Shown here piece by piece: positions 6,358 through 14,404 of a stretch of DNA of 24,461 nt. Made by a program: the position numbers and the translations under genes. The stretch comes from a virus. Each line of letters opens with the position of its first letter. Positions within the stretch are counted from its first letter, which is position 1. Under the pieces are notes generated by a model. The model had not been told where the DNA came from. It did no database searches and worked only from the letters and a program-made list of their open reading frames with translations. The stretch lies in IMG/VR virus record IMGVR_UViG_3300023503_000172, positions 1 through 24,461 of that record, one strand, 5' to 3'.

Positions 6358-7149
6358 ATGATACCTTACATCGGCGGGAAATCATATTTGGCGAGTTGGA
6401 TAATTTCCAATTTTCCAAAGGATTACCAAGAGAAAACATACGTCGAAGTTTTCGGCGGAGGCGGCTGGGTCCTATATAAAAAAGAACCAAGCTCCATCGA
6501 AGTTTATAATGATTTAAATAGACACTTAGTCAATTTATTCAAAACGATAAGAGATAACTTCGAGGAGTTTAAGCATCGTGCGGAATGGACTCTCCATAGC
6601 CGCGAAATGTACAACGAGGCAAGAAAGAAATTATCCGACGACGAGTTTCTATGCGATATTGAAAAAGCCATGCATTATGCAATTCAGCAAATACAATCTT
6701 TTGCTGGGTTAGGCGGTTGGGGTTATGCCATTACTGCGGATAAAATTGTTTCCGGCAAATGGCTGCCATTTTTACGCCGACTCGATTTGATAAATGCACG
6801 GCTTAAACGAGTTCAGATTGAATGCCTCGACTTTGAAGATGTTATTAAAAAATACGATACCGAAAAAACATTGTTTTATGTCGATCCGCCTTATGTTGAG
6901 AAAGAATATTATTACAACAAAAACAACGTGAACTTCGGGTTTGAGGATCACGAACGATTAGCCTCTCTGTTACAGAACATAAAAGGCTCGTTTGTTCTTA
7001 GTTATTATGAACACAAACTTGTAAGAAAACTTTATGGGAATTGCAGAATAATTTCTAAGCAAACAATTAAACACAGCAGAGGTTCTGTGGGCAAGTACAA
7101 ACACATGAATAGACCAAGAGCCACAGACCTTTTAATAATGAATTATTGA
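6358..7149 (+). CDS. D12-class DNA N6-adenine methyltransferase (Dam-like)
   Basis: This 263-residue enzyme transfers a methyl group from S-adenosylmethionine to adenine in DNA. The N-terminal IPYIGGKSYLA (residues 2-12) and VFGGGG (31-36, motif I, cofactor binding) are followed by a helical target-recognition region containing QSFAGLGGWGY (113-123), and then the catalytic motif DPPY at 176-179. Domain order and length are normal for the D12 class. No restriction endonuclease gene is beside it, so it is probably a solitary phage methyltransferase that protects phage DNA or alters host gene control. It interrupts the gp36-gp37-like pair and has hairpins on both sides, which marks it as an inserted accessory gene. 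AGGAG precedes the start. Confidence 0.93.
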   Translation: MIPYIGGKSYLASWIISNFPKDYQEKTYVEVFGGGGWVLYKKEPSSIEVYNDLNRHLVNLFKTIRDNFEEFKHRAEWTLHSREMYNEARKKLSDDEFLCDIEKAMHYAIQQIQSFAGLGGWGYAITADKIVSGKWLPFLRRLDLINARLKRVQIECLDFEDVIKKYDTEKTLFYVDPPYVEKEYYYNKNNVNFGFEDHERLASLLQNIKGSFVLSYYEHKLVRKLYGNCRIISKQTIKHSRGSVGKYKHMNRPRATDLLIMNY

Positions 7150-7181
7150 CCGGTGGAGTTGGATGGATTTCCTCTGCACCC

Positions 7182-7213
7182 AAGGGAGAGCAAAAGTTTA
7201 TTTGCTCTCCCTT
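7182..7213 (+). terminator. Strong hairpin after the methyltransferase gene
   Basis: A perfect 13-bp stem, AAGGGAGAGCAAA at 7182-7194 and TTTGCTCTCCCTT at 7201-7213, closes a 6-base loop. It starts 33 bp after the methyltransferase stop. No long T-run follows, so termination may be partial, letting some transcripts read into the gp37-like gene. With the two upstream stem-loops it brackets the methyltransferase. Confidence 0.6.
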
Positions 7214-7241
7214 AAAACAGAAATAATAAAGGATTTATGTA

Positions 7242-7682
7242 ATGACATTTGATATTTATGACAATTTAATTACAAAGCTAAACGAAGCTCCGGACTTGTT
7301 CGCCGGAGGCACGCCGGCTTTTAGAGGCGAAATGGGAAAGACAACAATACCCAAAGCGCCTTCGTGCATTTTGCTCCCGGATATTGCAACTCCGATGAAC
7401 CTCGACGAAATAGATGACGATTCCGGCAAGGATAAAAAACTCTTTTTCGTCGCCAACCTTTTCGTTCTTTCCACACGGAAGAAAACACAGAGCGAAGCCG
7501 AGGATGCAGCTTTGCAGCTTGCGCTTGATATAATTGACAGAGTTCAAGGAGTTGAGCAAACAGTTACGGTCGGCGGCAGAACGGAAAGTAATTTTTGGGA
7601 ATTGTCGAATGTGGAATTTGTCGAAAGGAGTGCATCCGGATGTGTAATAGCACTGGAATTCAGAATGCCGGTGTATTTGTGA
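7242..7682 (+). CDS. gp37-like / tail-terminator-like protein
   Basis: This 146-residue protein starts at an ATG with AAGGA upstream. An N-terminal helix (FDIYDNLITKLNEA) is followed by strands and a long helix (QSEAEDAALQLALDIIDRVQGV, split near residues 86-107), and then a C-terminal strand (VIALEFRMPVYL). This helix-strand order with an ending 'xxLxFxxPxx' is common in tail-terminator and head-tail completion proteins. The position two genes after the DUF1320 protein matches Mu gp37. I cannot tell a gp37 relative from a DUF3168-type terminator by eye. It lies just downstream of the hairpin-bounded methyltransferase insertion. Confidence 0.6.
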   Translation: MTFDIYDNLITKLNEAPDLFAGGTPAFRGEMGKTTIPKAPSCILLPDIATPMNLDEIDDDSGKDKKLFFVANLFVLSTRKKTQSEAEDAALQLALDIIDRVQGVEQTVTVGGRTESNFWELSNVEFVERSASGCVIALEFRMPVYL

Positions 7683-7764
7683 GTTGCGCTGCTAATTTAA
7701 TTTTACTTTTAATATGGTGAAAACGTGGTGAAAATTAAAAAACTTTCAAAATTGGTATAATGAT

Positions 7765-8577
7765 ATGGCAAAGAGAAAAACAGAGCGTTCTGAGAGAGAG
7801 ATCATACTCGAATTCATCAACCTCGGTCGCGGGCATTTGGCAGAGAAAGAGAAGCTCGCCGCAGAGTTGGGAATTTCTCTTTCGACACTAAAATACAGAG
7901 TTAAAAAGTTTAAGAACGGCGAAGGAATCGGACGCAAAAAAAGGCGCGATGCCGGCATTCCCAAAAAAGAGCCGGAGCTGAGAACAAAACTCGCCTTCTT
8001 TGCAGAACTGGCAATGGGTAAGTCGGCGGATCAAGCCGGAGCAGAGCTTGGATTGACGGAACACCAAACAAACCGGCTTTCAAAAGAGTTTGCCAAACAG
8101 GACAAATGGCGCGCGCTGCGTAATGCTCCGCAGTTGGATGACCTACGTGAACTCGTGAAAGATATACTCCGTTTAGATATAGCCATCGTCGATGCTGAGA
8201 TGAACGGAGCATTCAAAGCAGAGCTTAAGGATCGGACAATCGTCATTCCGGTTGAAGAGCTGAAGGATATTCAAAACATACTTGCTCATTGTATACAGCG
8301 CGACGAAATGGCAAAAATCGATCCGGCGTTTGCTAATCTGTCAAAAGACGATCTAATAAATATCCGTGTCGCTTACCTCAAAGAATATTTTCTCGAAAAG
8401 AAAAATGCAGTGGACTTTGCCAGATTAGAAAGAGCGACTAAAATAAGTACACCGGAGCGTCAGCTTGATCTCGACATTGCTTATGCCTTGATAGATCACT
8501 TTAAGCCGGGACTGGATGAAACGGCTAAGATTAAAATACTTCGTTCAATAGTGGCAAGAGTGAAGGCGGAACGATGA
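7765..8577 (+). CDS. Putative terminase small subunit
   Basis: This 270-residue protein has two helix-turn-helix-like segments: KEKLAAELGISLSTLKYRVKKF (residues 28-49) and ADQAGAELGLTEHQTNRL (about 88-105). A helical C-terminal part follows. DNA-binding proteins of this type directly before the large terminase are usually the small subunit that recognises packaging sites; Mu gp27 occupies the equivalent place. Its stop overlaps the next start (ATGA at 8574-8577), which supports a shared complex. No Shine-Dalgarno sequence is seen before the ATG, and a TATAAT sequence lies only a few bases upstream, so its own start of transcription with a short leader is possible. Confidence 0.7.
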   Translation: MAKRKTERSEREIILEFINLGRGHLAEKEKLAAELGISLSTLKYRVKKFKNGEGIGRKKRRDAGIPKKEPELRTKLAFFAELAMGKSADQAGAELGLTEHQTNRLSKEFAKQDKWRALRNAPQLDDLRELVKDILRLDIAIVDAEMNGAFKAELKDRTIVIPVEELKDIQNILAHCIQRDEMAKIDPAFANLSKDDLINIRVAYLKEYFLEKKNAVDFARLERATKISTPERQLDLDIAYALIDHFKPGLDETAKIKILRSIVARVKAER

Positions 8578-10151
8578 GCTTCAGTTTAATTGAAAAACAG
8601 TTAGTCGAACGAGAACGGATTCTCGAAGAACGGAAGCTGGAGCTTCAAGACCTTGTAGTCGATATTACCGAAGCGGAGCGCAATAAGGTTCGGCAGAAAG
8701 CCTCCAAGGGAATGCGCGGTTTTTGGTTCTTTGCAAAGAAAGTTTTTCCTGAATATTTCAAATATCCTTTCGGACGTTTGCACAAAGATATAATCAAAGC
8801 CGCATTCGAAAAGAAAAGAACCGTTGATGTTTTCGCTGCGCCTCCGGAACACGGAAAAACAACATTGTTGAGAGTGTTCAAAATTTGGTCTGCTATTTAC
8901 GGTCATTATCATTACATCATTAAAGTAAGTGAAACTCAAGACCTTTCGACATTAGACCTTGCAATAATGAAATTAGAGTTTGAGCAAAACCCTCGGTTAA
9001 AGTTTCTTTACGGAGACCTCCGAACACACGGCAATTGGGAGGAAAGCCAGTTCGCAACAGCGCCGACGGAGTGGAACAAATACGGAACATTCTTCGAAGC
9101 ATTTGCTTACGGCATTCCGCCGACCGGTCGCGTCTGGAAATTTTTCCGTCCGGAGTTTTGCGACATAGACGATCTTGAGAATTATAAGAAGTCCGCGAAT
9201 GTTAATATCAGCAGAGAGAAACTGCAATTCATTAATAACGATATCGTGCCGAGGATTAGCGAGAAAGGTCACGTCATTTGGTTCGGCAACAATGCGCGGA
9301 AGACAATGGCTTTGAACATGATAATCGAGATGAAGGAGGAAGACCGGAGGTTTGAATATCCGGCTTTCCGGATTCATGTTTATCCGGCATGGAATAAACG
9401 TAAAGGAAAAGCGGAATGGCATGAACGATATCGATACAAAAGCGAAGAGGAAATGCGAGTCGGACTCGGAGTTGGAATGATGACTTGGCTGGGGAATTAT
9501 ATGCAGTCTCCTATTGTTCCGGAGGGAGGAATATTCAAGAGAAAAGATTGGCAGGAGTTTAGTAAACTTCCGAAAGACGCCGTTGGTATTATTCGCTGTG
9601 ACCCCGCTTCGGGGAAGAAGAACTGCTACAAAGTAGCCGTGGTTCTTTTGTATTCCAAAAGCACGCGGAAGTTTTATTGTCCGGCTGCTTATGTAAGACA
9701 AAGCGATTGGGAGCCGTACTTTCAAGCTCTTTATGATTTATATGAACGTTTCGAAAATCAATTGATTCGAATCGACTGGGAATCAAATTTTTACCAAGAT
9801 CAATATTTGAAATTCAGAGAACTATATCCTTCTGTAAAGCATAAACCGGACTTACCGATTAAGCCCGTGGATATTAAGTCTAATAAGGATATAGACATTC
9901 AAACGCTTGCCATTCCTTATGAATTCGGGAAGCTGATGTTCTCTGAAGACTTTGCCGAAACGAACGACGGACAAGAAGCACGCGCACAGTTGCTCGGTTA
10001 TCCGGATTATCCGTACGTCGATTTTCCGGACGCGCTTTCAAGAGCATACAAAGAATTATTCAAAATGTTCGCCGGATACTTGAGCGAAAGCCAAGGCGGA
10101 CGAGATCATTACGAATCATTAGGGAAAACAAGAACCACTCAATTTAGATAG
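8574..10151 (+). CDS. Terminase large subunit (Mu gp28-like)
   Basis: This 525-residue motor packages DNA into the prohead. The ATPase half shows a Walker A-like loop APPEHGKTT (89-97) and a Walker B candidate FCDIDDLEN (195-203), with the Asp pair 199-200. The C-terminal nuclease half has an RNase H-like pattern with acidic residues in IIRCDPASGK (Asp343), RIDWESN (Asp401, Glu403) and DFPDALSRAYK (Asp486). In Mu-like phages this protein cuts packaged DNA out of the host chromosome by a headful process, so virions should carry host DNA at their ends. It overlaps the small-subunit gene by 4 bp and is followed after 8 bp by the portal gene. It appears complete. Confidence 0.92.
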   Translation: MSFSLIEKQLVERERILEERKLELQDLVVDITEAERNKVRQKASKGMRGFWFFAKKVFPEYFKYPFGRLHKDIIKAAFEKKRTVDVFAAPPEHGKTTLLRVFKIWSAIYGHYHYIIKVSETQDLSTLDLAIMKLEFEQNPRLKFLYGDLRTHGNWEESQFATAPTEWNKYGTFFEAFAYGIPPTGRVWKFFRPEFCDIDDLENYKKSANVNISREKLQFINNDIVPRISEKGHVIWFGNNARKTMALNMIIEMKEEDRRFEYPAFRIHVYPAWNKRKGKAEWHERYRYKSEEEMRVGLGVGMMTWLGNYMQSPIVPEGGIFKRKDWQEFSKLPKDAVGIIRCDPASGKKNCYKVAVVLLYSKSTRKFYCPAAYVRQSDWEPYFQALYDLYERFENQLIRIDWESNFYQDQYLKFRELYPSVKHKPDLPIKPVDIKSNKDIDIQTLAIPYEFGKLMFSEDFAETNDGQEARAQLLGYPDYPYVDFPDALSRAYKELFKMFAGYLSESQGGRDHYESLGKTRTTQFR

Positions 10152-10159
10152 GATTTGTT

Positions 10160-11545
10160 ATGGAATTTAGAATTGGAAATTTATCAATAAGTTTTGCAAA
10201 ACGTAAAACGGAAGAGCCGAGAAAGCCGGTTAATAATCCTTCCGCATTACCTTCAAGCGATTACATATACGCACCGCTGAGGACTGCATTGCTGCCGACA
10301 CCGGCGGAATTGCGATACGCTTTGAATGCAATAAAATCCGATCCGAGACAAGTTCTCGATGTTATACGGAAACTCCCTCAAGCTGCACCGCATTTAGGCG
10401 GACTAATGGGAAAACGCCAAGACGCGGTTCTTTCACTCGAATTCGAAGTAAGTCCGCCGAAGCTTTTTGCGGAGGATAAAAACGAGCTGAGGAAGTGCGA
10501 AGAGATAACCAACCGGTTGCACAAATCGAATTTTGATAAGCTGCTAAAGAACCTTGTAAACTCGGTATTATTCGGGCACAGCGTAACAATGCCTCACTGG
10601 ATTCTGGATTCGAGAAATCAATATTATGCAATGTTTGAACCTATTGATTTTATTCACTTCACTAAGAAGGACGGAAAGATTGTATTGATCGCCGATAAGC
10701 GGGACAAGGATTTCTTAATAACGATAGGCGATAATGCAAACCTAACCGGAGCGAATGATAAGAATTATCTTGCTCAAAAACTATCCGAGCAAAAGAGTAA
10801 TGTGATCTTTTTGGATATTGATGAAAACACTCTTATAACATCTTCCACAAATCCATTCGAAGGTCTTGAGCGAGATTATATTGGCGGATGGATGAGACCG
10901 CTGCTATACTTAACTCTTCTGCTTCATTATGATATACTCGATTGGGCGAAATTCAACGAGATGTATCAAATGCCTTTGCGAGTTGGGAAATATGATTCCT
11001 TTGCATCCGATAAAGCCGTTGACATTTTGAAAACGGCAGTTAAGAATCTCGGCAGCGATGCAGCGGCGGTGATTGATAAAGCGACTGAGATTGAGTTTGT
11101 AGAAAGTAAAAGCGCAAAGGACGGAAGCGGTTATGCAAAGTTTGCCGAGTATATCGAAAACAAACAAAGCGTTCTTATCCGCGGCGAAACACTTACTACA
11201 CAAGTGGATTCAAAGGGCGGCAACAGAGCTCTTGGCGAAGTTCACATGCAAGTTGGAGCAGACAAGCTGTTGAACGATATCAAAACAATAACTCCAGTTG
11301 TACAAAAAGGAGTTATTGAGAAAGACTACTTTTTCAATTACGGTCTGCCTCCGGAAGGAATTTATCCGAAGTTCAAAATATACCCGAAGGAATTCAAAGA
11401 TACTGAAAGGCTGGCACGGATAATTCAAAACTTAAGCAGCGCCGGATTGGAATTTTCAAAGAGCTGGGCGCATGAACAATTCGGTACTAAGGCTCCTGCT
11501 GATGAAGAAGATAAATTCGGCGGCAAAGGTTCATTATTGTTATAA
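10160..11545 (+). CDS. Portal protein (DUF935, Mu gp29-like)
   Basis: This 461-residue protein forms the ring at the head vertex through which DNA enters and leaves. The segment PTPAELRYALNAIKSDPRQVLDVIRKLPQAAPHLGGLMGKRQDAVLSLEFEV (about residues 46-98) has the form of the DUF935 family, in which a helix precedes a conserved 'D.h......R..av..l.wev' strand. The central part includes LEYDI/LLLHYDILDWAKFNEMYQMPLRVGKYD (around 255-277), matching the family's 'W..F.E.yG.P.R.GKY' motif. The terminase-portal-G order is that of Mu with the F gene missing; an F-like gene is found in the early region instead. The C-terminus is short and acidic (DEEDKFGGKGS). Confidence 0.9.
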   Translation: MEFRIGNLSISFAKRKTEEPRKPVNNPSALPSSDYIYAPLRTALLPTPAELRYALNAIKSDPRQVLDVIRKLPQAAPHLGGLMGKRQDAVLSLEFEVSPPKLFAEDKNELRKCEEITNRLHKSNFDKLLKNLVNSVLFGHSVTMPHWILDSRNQYYAMFEPIDFIHFTKKDGKIVLIADKRDKDFLITIGDNANLTGANDKNYLAQKLSEQKSNVIFLDIDENTLITSSTNPFEGLERDYIGGWMRPLLYLTLLLHYDILDWAKFNEMYQMPLRVGKYDSFASDKAVDILKTAVKNLGSDAAAVIDKATEIEFVESKSAKDGSGYAKFAEYIENKQSVLIRGETLTTQVDSKGGNRALGEVHMQVGADKLLNDIKTITPVVQKGVIEKDYFFNYGLPPEGIYPKFKIYPKEFKDTERLARIIQNLSSAGLEFSKSWAHEQFGTKAPADEEDKFGGKGSLLL

Positions 11546-11557
11546 ATATGGAAACGG

Positions 11558-12097
11558 ATGAGCGCAACAAATGAAATAATGAATGAAATTATTAAGCATT
11601 CGCTATTGATGAAAATCGGCTCGAAAGCCGTTCTGATAATTAAACAGCGAACTGCAAAAGGTATATTCTTATCTGGCAGCTCTTCCAATGCAAACCGATA
11701 CAGTACAAAACCTTTTGCTATGCCGCTGGGCGCAGTTAAAAAGAAAGACGTTCTGTGGAAAATGTTGAAAGGCGAATACAACGATGAGACAGAATTGTTC
11801 CGGACAAAGTCAAAGAGGTTATGGGTTGTAATTAAACGCGGCTACAAATGGCTGCGCGAAAAAAGCGGAAAGCAAAGCAGCAGAGTTGATATGCGCTGGA
11901 GCGGTAAGCTGTTGAGAAGTCTGCGCGTGTTGAAGGTCGATCCGGCTTCCGGCGTTATTGAAATAGGTCACGGAGATGCACAAAATAAAAAGCTTGCTGA
12001 ATATCATAATGTCCTGGGAGCCGGTAAATCGAAAAGGCTGCATAAGTATTTAGGCTTAACTGAAAAAGAGCTTGAGGAGATGGTAAAAAGGATATGA
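11558..12097 (+). CDS. gpG-like virion morphogenesis protein
   Basis: This 179-residue basic protein follows the portal as G does in Mu. The C-terminal part contains a strand-turn pattern (SGVIEIGHGDAQNKKLAEYHNVL, split at about 130-152) and ends KYLGLTEKELEEMVKRI. This is the typical '(P)R.yLGLs..d...i' ending of the Mu G / P2 S (phage virion morphogenesis, tail-completion) family. It probably helps join head and tail or complete the tail. The N-terminal third is more variable and lysine-rich. A clear ribosome site is lacking (GGAAACGG at some distance), so translation may depend on coupling with the portal gene 12 bp upstream. Confidence 0.7.
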   Translation: MSATNEIMNEIIKHSLLMKIGSKAVLIIKQRTAKGIFLSGSSSNANRYSTKPFAMPLGAVKKKDVLWKMLKGEYNDETELFRTKSKRLWVVIKRGYKWLREKSGKQSSRVDMRWSGKLLRSLRVLKVDPASGVIEIGHGDAQNKKLAEYHNVLGAGKSKRLHKYLGLTEKELEEMVKRI

Positions 12098-12109
12098 AAC
12101 GAGGCGTTC

Positions 12110-12137
12110 GTCATTGGTCATTTGTCATTAGTCGTTT
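12110..12137 (+). repeat. Heptanucleotide tandem repeat (GTCATTN x3 + GTCGTTT)
   Basis: Four 7-base units in a row: GTCATTG 12110-12116, GTCATTT 12117-12123, GTCATTA 12124-12130 and GTCGTTT 12131-12137. They sit in the short gap between two late genes, and AGGAGATAA, the ribosome site of the next gene, follows directly. Heptanucleotide tandem repeats of this kind are scattered through some bacterial genomes, so this may be a host-type repeat that entered the phage. Confidence 0.75.
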
Positions 12138-12146
12138 AGGAGATAA

Positions 12147-13439
12147 ATGAAAACGTATATTCATCCGGATATAGTTTTACCGGCGGGAACTGTTAAAGTT
12201 GAATTTTATGATTACGACGCTGCAACGGCAACAGAGAATATGCCGAATGTAATAAAGGCAGTCGGGGATGTTGAGGAAGGCTTTGGATTCGGTATCGGAG
12301 AGTTTTGGGCAAGCGATTGCTCTTTCACGTTTTGGAATAAAGACAATTATGTTTTAGGTACGCTGCTAAACACGTTAAGCCTGGGCGTAAAAGTATTGGT
12401 TGACAACGAACTCTACTTCATAGGAGATATTGACATTAACAGTGTTGATCCGAATGTTCACGAGTTCACTTCAGGCAATGTCATCGGCGAAATTAGAGTT
12501 GATGCCGTACACAGATTCGCATCTTTAACAGAGAATAAAATTTCCGATCTTTATGGTTTCTTGGCTCCACTTTCAGACCCGACTACCGGTCATATAACGC
12601 TGGCAACAATAATGAAATATATTGCAGCGCACATCGGAGCCAAAAGCGCCAATAAAACCGATATAGAATACATCGACGCCAGGGAGTTTTACGCAATAGG
12701 TCAAACCAATAAACACCAGCTGGACGATTTGGTTTTTAAGAGCGACTATTTCCAAGTTGTTACGAGCAATAATAACTATGCCGCGAGAATTAAGAATGAA
12801 TTTGAATTATTATCCGAGCTAACAAAAGAGTTGTTTTTTTATCCTTCGCTTTACTGGGACGGGACAGATTTAATCTTATCGATCTATGAGAAAGATATAC
12901 AACGCACCGTTACACCCGGCGATATAAAGTTCACAAAGCCGAGTAACAAATATGCGCTGCAAAAGTTGATTGTTGAACTCGACAACATGCCGGATAATTT
13001 TAATAAATCCGGATTAAGTTTCGAGGCGGTAACAAACTATCCTCACATCAACGATAATCTTGAATTGAAAATGCACATTACGAATATCGACAGAACCGAC
13101 GGTAGTTGGAATACAAATATGATTCTTTATCTGCCCAACGATGCATTTAACGGCATTACCGCAATCGATTACGTTTCAAATGTTTACCCGGGTTATAACG
13201 CATACACCAGCCTTCAAGAGGCAATATATTACGCTTACAAAAAGAAATACTATGATTACAATAAATGGCGAAAGGTAATAACGAGAGGATTAAAGGCAAC
13301 TTATAATTCGGTCAGTTCAATGAAATATTTAATGCCCGGCTACCGGTTCAGTTTATTCGGACAGACGCACTACATCCACTCGGTAAAGAAAAGCCTCATG
13401 AGGAATGAGAGTGAGGTTGAGGCTTTGATTTTAATATAA
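12147..13439 (+). CDS. Putative tail/baseplate structural protein
   Basis: This 430-residue protein has a strong AGGAGA ribosome site and closes the rightward late operon. It is rich in aromatic and acidic residues and beta strands. Residues about 40-110 (GFGFGIGEFWASDCSFTFWN ... ELYFIGDID) look like a domain of tail-tip or baseplate hub proteins, in which a curvature or derivative function is defined over 'W..D' units. No transmembrane segment or enzyme motif is seen. After it come only leftward lysogeny genes. I do not recognise a precise family, and a distal-tail or receptor-binding accessory is possible. Other tail genes, including the tape measure, must lie outside the window. Confidence 0.6.
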   Translation: MKTYIHPDIVLPAGTVKVEFYDYDAATATENMPNVIKAVGDVEEGFGFGIGEFWASDCSFTFWNKDNYVLGTLLNTLSLGVKVLVDNELYFIGDIDINSVDPNVHEFTSGNVIGEIRVDAVHRFASLTENKISDLYGFLAPLSDPTTGHITLATIMKYIAAHIGAKSANKTDIEYIDAREFYAIGQTNKHQLDDLVFKSDYFQVVTSNNNYAARIKNEFELLSELTKELFFYPSLYWDGTDLILSIYEKDIQRTVTPGDIKFTKPSNKYALQKLIVELDNMPDNFNKSGLSFEAVTNYPHINDNLELKMHITNIDRTDGSWNTNMILYLPNDAFNGITAIDYVSNVYPGYNAYTSLQEAIYYAYKKKYYDYNKWRKVITRGLKATYNSVSSMKYLMPGYRFSLFGQTHYIHSVKKSLMRNESEVEALILI

Positions 13440-13445
13440 AATTAT

Positions 13446-14012
13446 TTAACCAGTAGTATTCATTGCAACATACTGGTAATCATTATATGTGTCCAACACT
13501 TTATCTTTAATGCGCGGATATAGGTTTACCCGTTCGAGCAACCAGAAAGCGAACATAATAAAAGAAAGGAGGAATACGCCAATAACTGTAATTATCAGTA
13601 ATATTAATGAAGATTTAATAATATATGAAAAGAACAATGAAAGCTCTTGAGCTTTATTTCTCTCAAAATACTCGCGGTGTTTAGGCGCTAGAGATTCGAG
13701 AATCTCATTTCTTTCTTTGACAAACTTAATAATTTCCTTCTTCTTTTTTCGAGCGAACAGTATGCTGGATAAGAAAATAAGGTGGGATTCATGAGTCAAC
13801 CTTATTAATGCATTCATCTCTTCCCAGCGAAGTTTGAAGGCAGGGTTATCGAAAGGAATATTATTCTTTAGCGCATATTCAAATAATTGATCGCGCAAAA
13901 CAAATAATTCGTGTCGCGTTGAATCAACAAAATATTCTCTTATAAAATAAAACCATAATACAACAAAGATAATAATATTTATAACCGAAATAATTATTGT
14001 TTCATTCGTCAT
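13446..14012 (-). CDS. Membrane protein, last gene of lysogeny operon (candidate exclusion/defence)
   Basis: This 188-residue protein has a hydrophobic N-terminal helix (about 4-28), a hydrophilic cytoplasm-type centre (about 29-120) with the distinctive segment LRDQLFEYALKNNIPFDNPAF and then ALIRLTHE, and a long hydrophobic C-terminal stretch (about 128-162). From memory, proteins with this 'RD.LF......I.F..P.......mn..iR..H' core occur in other bacteria as unstudied hypotheticals, but I cannot confirm that here. Its start overlaps the stop of the 114-residue membrane-protein gene by ATGA, and GAGGATAA precedes it. The two probably act as one membrane complex, expressed with the repressor. 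Confidence 0.7.
   Translation of the reverse strand: MTNETIIISVINIIIFVVLWFYFIREYFVDSTRHELFVLRDQLFEYALKNNIPFDNPAFKLRWEEMNALIRLTHESHLIFLSSILFARKKKKEIIKFVKERNEILESLAPKHREYFERNKAQELSLFFSYIIKSSLILLIITVIGVFLLSFIMFAFWLLERVNLYPRIKDKVLDTYNDYQYVAMNTTG
13449..13477. terminator. Candidate bidirectional terminator between convergent operons
   Basis: ACCAGTA at 13449-13455 and TACTGGT at 13471-13477 form a perfect 7-bp stem at the point where the rightward late operon and the leftward lysogeny operon meet, only 6 bp apart. On the minus strand it is followed by a T-rich run (TAAATAATTTT). It overlaps the last codons of the leftward gene. Confidence 0.45.
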
Positions 14013-14353
14013 ATTTTATCCTCATGCCTTGTTGTTCCATCTTCATTTATACCGGAGGAAGTTTTCTCAGGCCAATACTTCTTTTGTCTATTATCGTAAT
14101 CTTTAGCAAAATATTTAGTGTTTTTTCTTCTTAGTCTCCGCTCGCGAAGAGCCCATATTACAGAAACTCCGGTTAATGTCCAACTAATATAAAACGATCC
14201 GCTGATATTTACAAGAGTCTTATAAAACACATCTACATTTATAACACCTTTATCAGCTAAATGTTTCAACATATCTGCAATAAAATAAGTGCATATTACT
14301 AATCCTATTGTTCTAATTGCAGTGCGTAATGACACCCATTTCTCTCTTATCAT
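14009..14353 (-). CDS. Small two-helix membrane protein, partner of the 188-residue protein
   Basis: This 114-residue protein has two probable membrane helices at about 13-30 and 47-68. A very basic stretch follows (RERRLRRK, about 70-77), and then a soluble tail ending TSSGINEDGTTRHEDKI. A basic cluster after the second helix places the tail in the cytoplasm. The tail resembles, from memory, the 'DP.RTSSGLT..G.T...D' ending of a widespread uncharacterised membrane family. AGGTGA precedes the ATG. It overlaps the following membrane-protein gene by 4 bp and follows the lipoprotein gene by 51 bp in the repressor operon. Function is unknown; superinfection exclusion or anti-phage defence is an inference from location. 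Confidence 0.7.
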   Translation of the reverse strand: MIREKWVSLRTAIRTIGLVICTYFIADMLKHLADKGVINVDVFYKTLVNISGSFYISWTLTGVSVIWALRERRLRRKNTKYFAKDYDNRQKKYWPEKTSSGINEDGTTRHEDKI

Positions 14354-14404
14354 AGATCACCTATTAATTCATGTTTTCCCGCTTTATCGCAAAGCCGCTT
14401 ACGG

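Noticed and set aside
6358-7149. Restriction-modification system
   Set aside because: Only a methyltransferase is present. The neighbours are head-tail genes, with no endonuclease or specificity subunit.
8997-9725. Long minus-strand frame (242 codons) inside the terminase gene
   Set aside because: It is antisense to a well-supported large terminase and has no recognisable domain.
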